DNA of 6,676 nt from Leptospiraceae bacterium. Its GTDB lineage: Bacteria; Spirochaetota; Leptospiria; Turneriellales; Turneriellaceae. The stretch is taken from NCBI GenBank assembly GCA_016788945.1, contig JAEUSA010000365.1, positions 1 through 6,676 of the forward strand. Reading direction: 5' to 3'. A program made the translations under genes and the position numbers. Under the pieces are notes generated by a model that saw nothing but the letters and a program-made list of their open reading frames with translations, ran no database searches and was not told the origin of the DNA. Positions 5,831 through 6,676 of the stretch are shown here, piece after piece (the first letter of the stretch is position 1; every line of letters starts with the position of its first letter).

Positions 5831-5887
5831 GGTGCTACAGTGGCGATTCAGATTGCCTGCGCAACAGTTTTTCGGCCTCTGGCGACG
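5831..5887. promoter_or_regulatory. 57-bp divergent intergenic region between the cyclase and mpl
   Basis: This is the only real intergenic space in the window. It separates the ATG of the cyclase (5830, minus strand) from the ATG of mpl (5888, plus strand), so it should contain or adjoin the promoters of both. I see no convincing -35/-10 pair and no strong Shine-Dalgarno for either gene. At least one promoter may lie inside the opposite gene. An in-frame GTG at 5840 could extend mpl by 16 residues. Confidence 0.4.
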
Positions 5888-6676
5888 ATGTTTGAGCAAC
5901 CGCGCAGAATCCACTTTATCGGCATCGGCGGCACCGCCATGGCCGGCGCTGCGGTGATGGCGCGCGAGGCGGGTTTTGCCGTCGGCGGGTCAGACCAGAA
6001 TCTCTACCCGCCGACGAGCGATGAGCTGCGGCGGGCTCAAATTCCGTTCATCGAAGGGTACGCCGAGGCGAATCTTAGCCCTGAACCCGACCTGATTGTG
6101 CTCGGAAATGCGATTTCGCGCGGGAATATTGAACTCGAAACGGCGCTCAACCGCCGCATGAATATCATCTCGCTGCCACAGTTTATCGCCGATTTCGTCA
6201 TTCGTCGCCGGCAGTCGCTGGTCATCGCCGGTACGCACGGCAAGACGACGACAACCTCACTCGCCGCGTATACCCTGCGGCACTCGGGTATCGATGCAGG
6301 TTATATGGTTGGCGGCGTCTGCGAAAGTTTGCCCGCGACCGCCGCTACCGGTACAGCCGATTATTTTGTCATTGAGGGGGATGAATACGATACCTCCATT
6401 TTTGATCCGCGGCCGAAATTTCTTTCGTACCGGCCTACGCATGTATTGCTAAACAACATTGAATTCGACCATGCCGATATTTTTGCCGACCTCGCCGAAG
6501 TCGAGCGTGCCTTTGCCCGGCTAATAAAAATTATTCCCACAAACGGCCTTTTGGTGACGAATGCCGATAATGCCTCGTGCCGCCGCCTCGCCGAAACCGC
6601 ACGCTCGCGTGTCGTGAGTTTTGGCGAGAGCGAAAACGCAGATTACCGGCTCATCTCGTGTGCTGTGGGCAAACGC
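5888..6676 (+). CDS. mpl: UDP-N-acetylmuramate:L-alanyl-gamma-D-glutamyl-meso-diaminopimelate ligase (partial, 3' end outside)
   Basis: The first 263 residues are visible and the frame is open to the window edge; the full protein in this family is about 450-460 residues. Mpl attaches a recovered murein tripeptide to UDP-MurNAc using ATP, saving peptide made during wall turnover. The N-terminal nucleotide-binding domain begins IHFIGIGGTAMAG (8-20), followed by GSDQNLYPP (34-42), EGY (56-58) and LGNAISRGN (72-80). The Mur-ligase ATP loop GTHGKTTTT is at 115-123. GDEYDTSIFDPRPKF (164-178), YRP (181-183) and NNIEFDHADIF (189-199) are Mpl-type. MurC, the paralogue that adds L-alanine, has DESDAS and TNIDxDHM in these places, so I prefer mpl to murC. 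The central domain is cut at the right edge and the C-terminal domain is not seen. The ATG at 5888 gives a normal N terminus but has only weak upstream pairing. The gene is divergent from the cyclase. Confidence 0.9.
   Translation, partial: MFEQPRRIHFIGIGGTAMAGAAVMAREAGFAVGGSDQNLYPPTSDELRRAQIPFIEGYAEANLSPEPDLIVLGNAISRGNIELETALNRRMNIISLPQFIADFVIRRRQSLVIAGTHGKTTTTSLAAYTLRHSGIDAGYMVGGVCESLPATAATGTADYFVIEGDEYDTSIFDPRPKFLSYRPTHVLLNNIEFDHADIFADLAEVERAFARLIKIIPTNGLLVTNADNASCRRLAETARSRVVSFGESENADYRLISCAVGKR

Noticed and set aside
5831..5914. GTG start at 5914 for the cyclase
   Set aside because: The 28 added residues look non-native, no Shine-Dalgarno precedes them, and they overlap the conserved start of mpl.
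5888..6676. murC (UDP-MurNAc:L-alanine ligase) as the identity of the right-end gene
   Set aside because: GDEYDTSIFD, YRP and NNIEFDHAD are Mpl-type; MurC has DESDAS and TNIDxDHM at these sites.

Overview
The window is 6,676 bp of densely packed bacterial chromosome with roughly balanced, slightly GC-rich composition. It holds seven protein genes and one tRNA gene. Apart from the 6 bases at the left edge, only about 69 bases lie outside genes. The content points to a Gram-negative, didermic, respiring bacterium: an alternative complex III subunit, a lipoprotein-type polysaccharide deacetylase, a murein-recycling ligase (Mpl) and a membrane-anchored class III cyclase. The actF type, the HAMP-cyclase architecture with its short C-terminal helical tail, and the loose lipobox together suggest a leptospira-like spirochaete. 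This is an inference, not something the sequence proves.

Left part (1-1876, all + strand): actF, the end of an alternative complex III (act) gene set; then, 8 nt later, a complete tRNA-Gly(TCC); then, 3 nt after the tRNA, ribE (riboflavin synthase). The tRNA fills almost the whole gap between the two proteins, so tRNA processing would cut any common transcript at both gene borders and leave ribE with an almost leaderless mRNA.

Middle (1864-3663): genes on alternating strands overlap at their ends. A small stand-alone Smr-domain protein (- strand) overlaps ribE tail to tail by 13 bp and overlaps the following gene head to head by about 19 bp. That following gene is a NodB-family polysaccharide deacetylase lipoprotein (+ strand), which overlaps the end of dprA (- strand) tail to tail by 59 bp.

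Right part (2842-6676): on the - strand, a transmembrane adenylate cyclase (Cache-like sensor, HAMP, class III catalytic domain) is followed after 1 nt by dprA, so the two are probably co-transcribed and translationally coupled. Diverging from the cyclase across only 57 bp is mpl on the + strand, which runs off the right end of the window.

The genes do not form one pathway: respiration, flavin synthesis, envelope polysaccharide and murein metabolism, cAMP signalling and DNA uptake or recombination are all represented. The families are known. The unusual part is the layout: tRNA punctuation of an mRNA, overlaps at nearly every junction, and an in-phase A-AAA-AAC slippery heptamer inside the cyclase sensor domain. 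I found no CRISPR array, insertion sequence, riboswitch or convincing intrinsic terminator.
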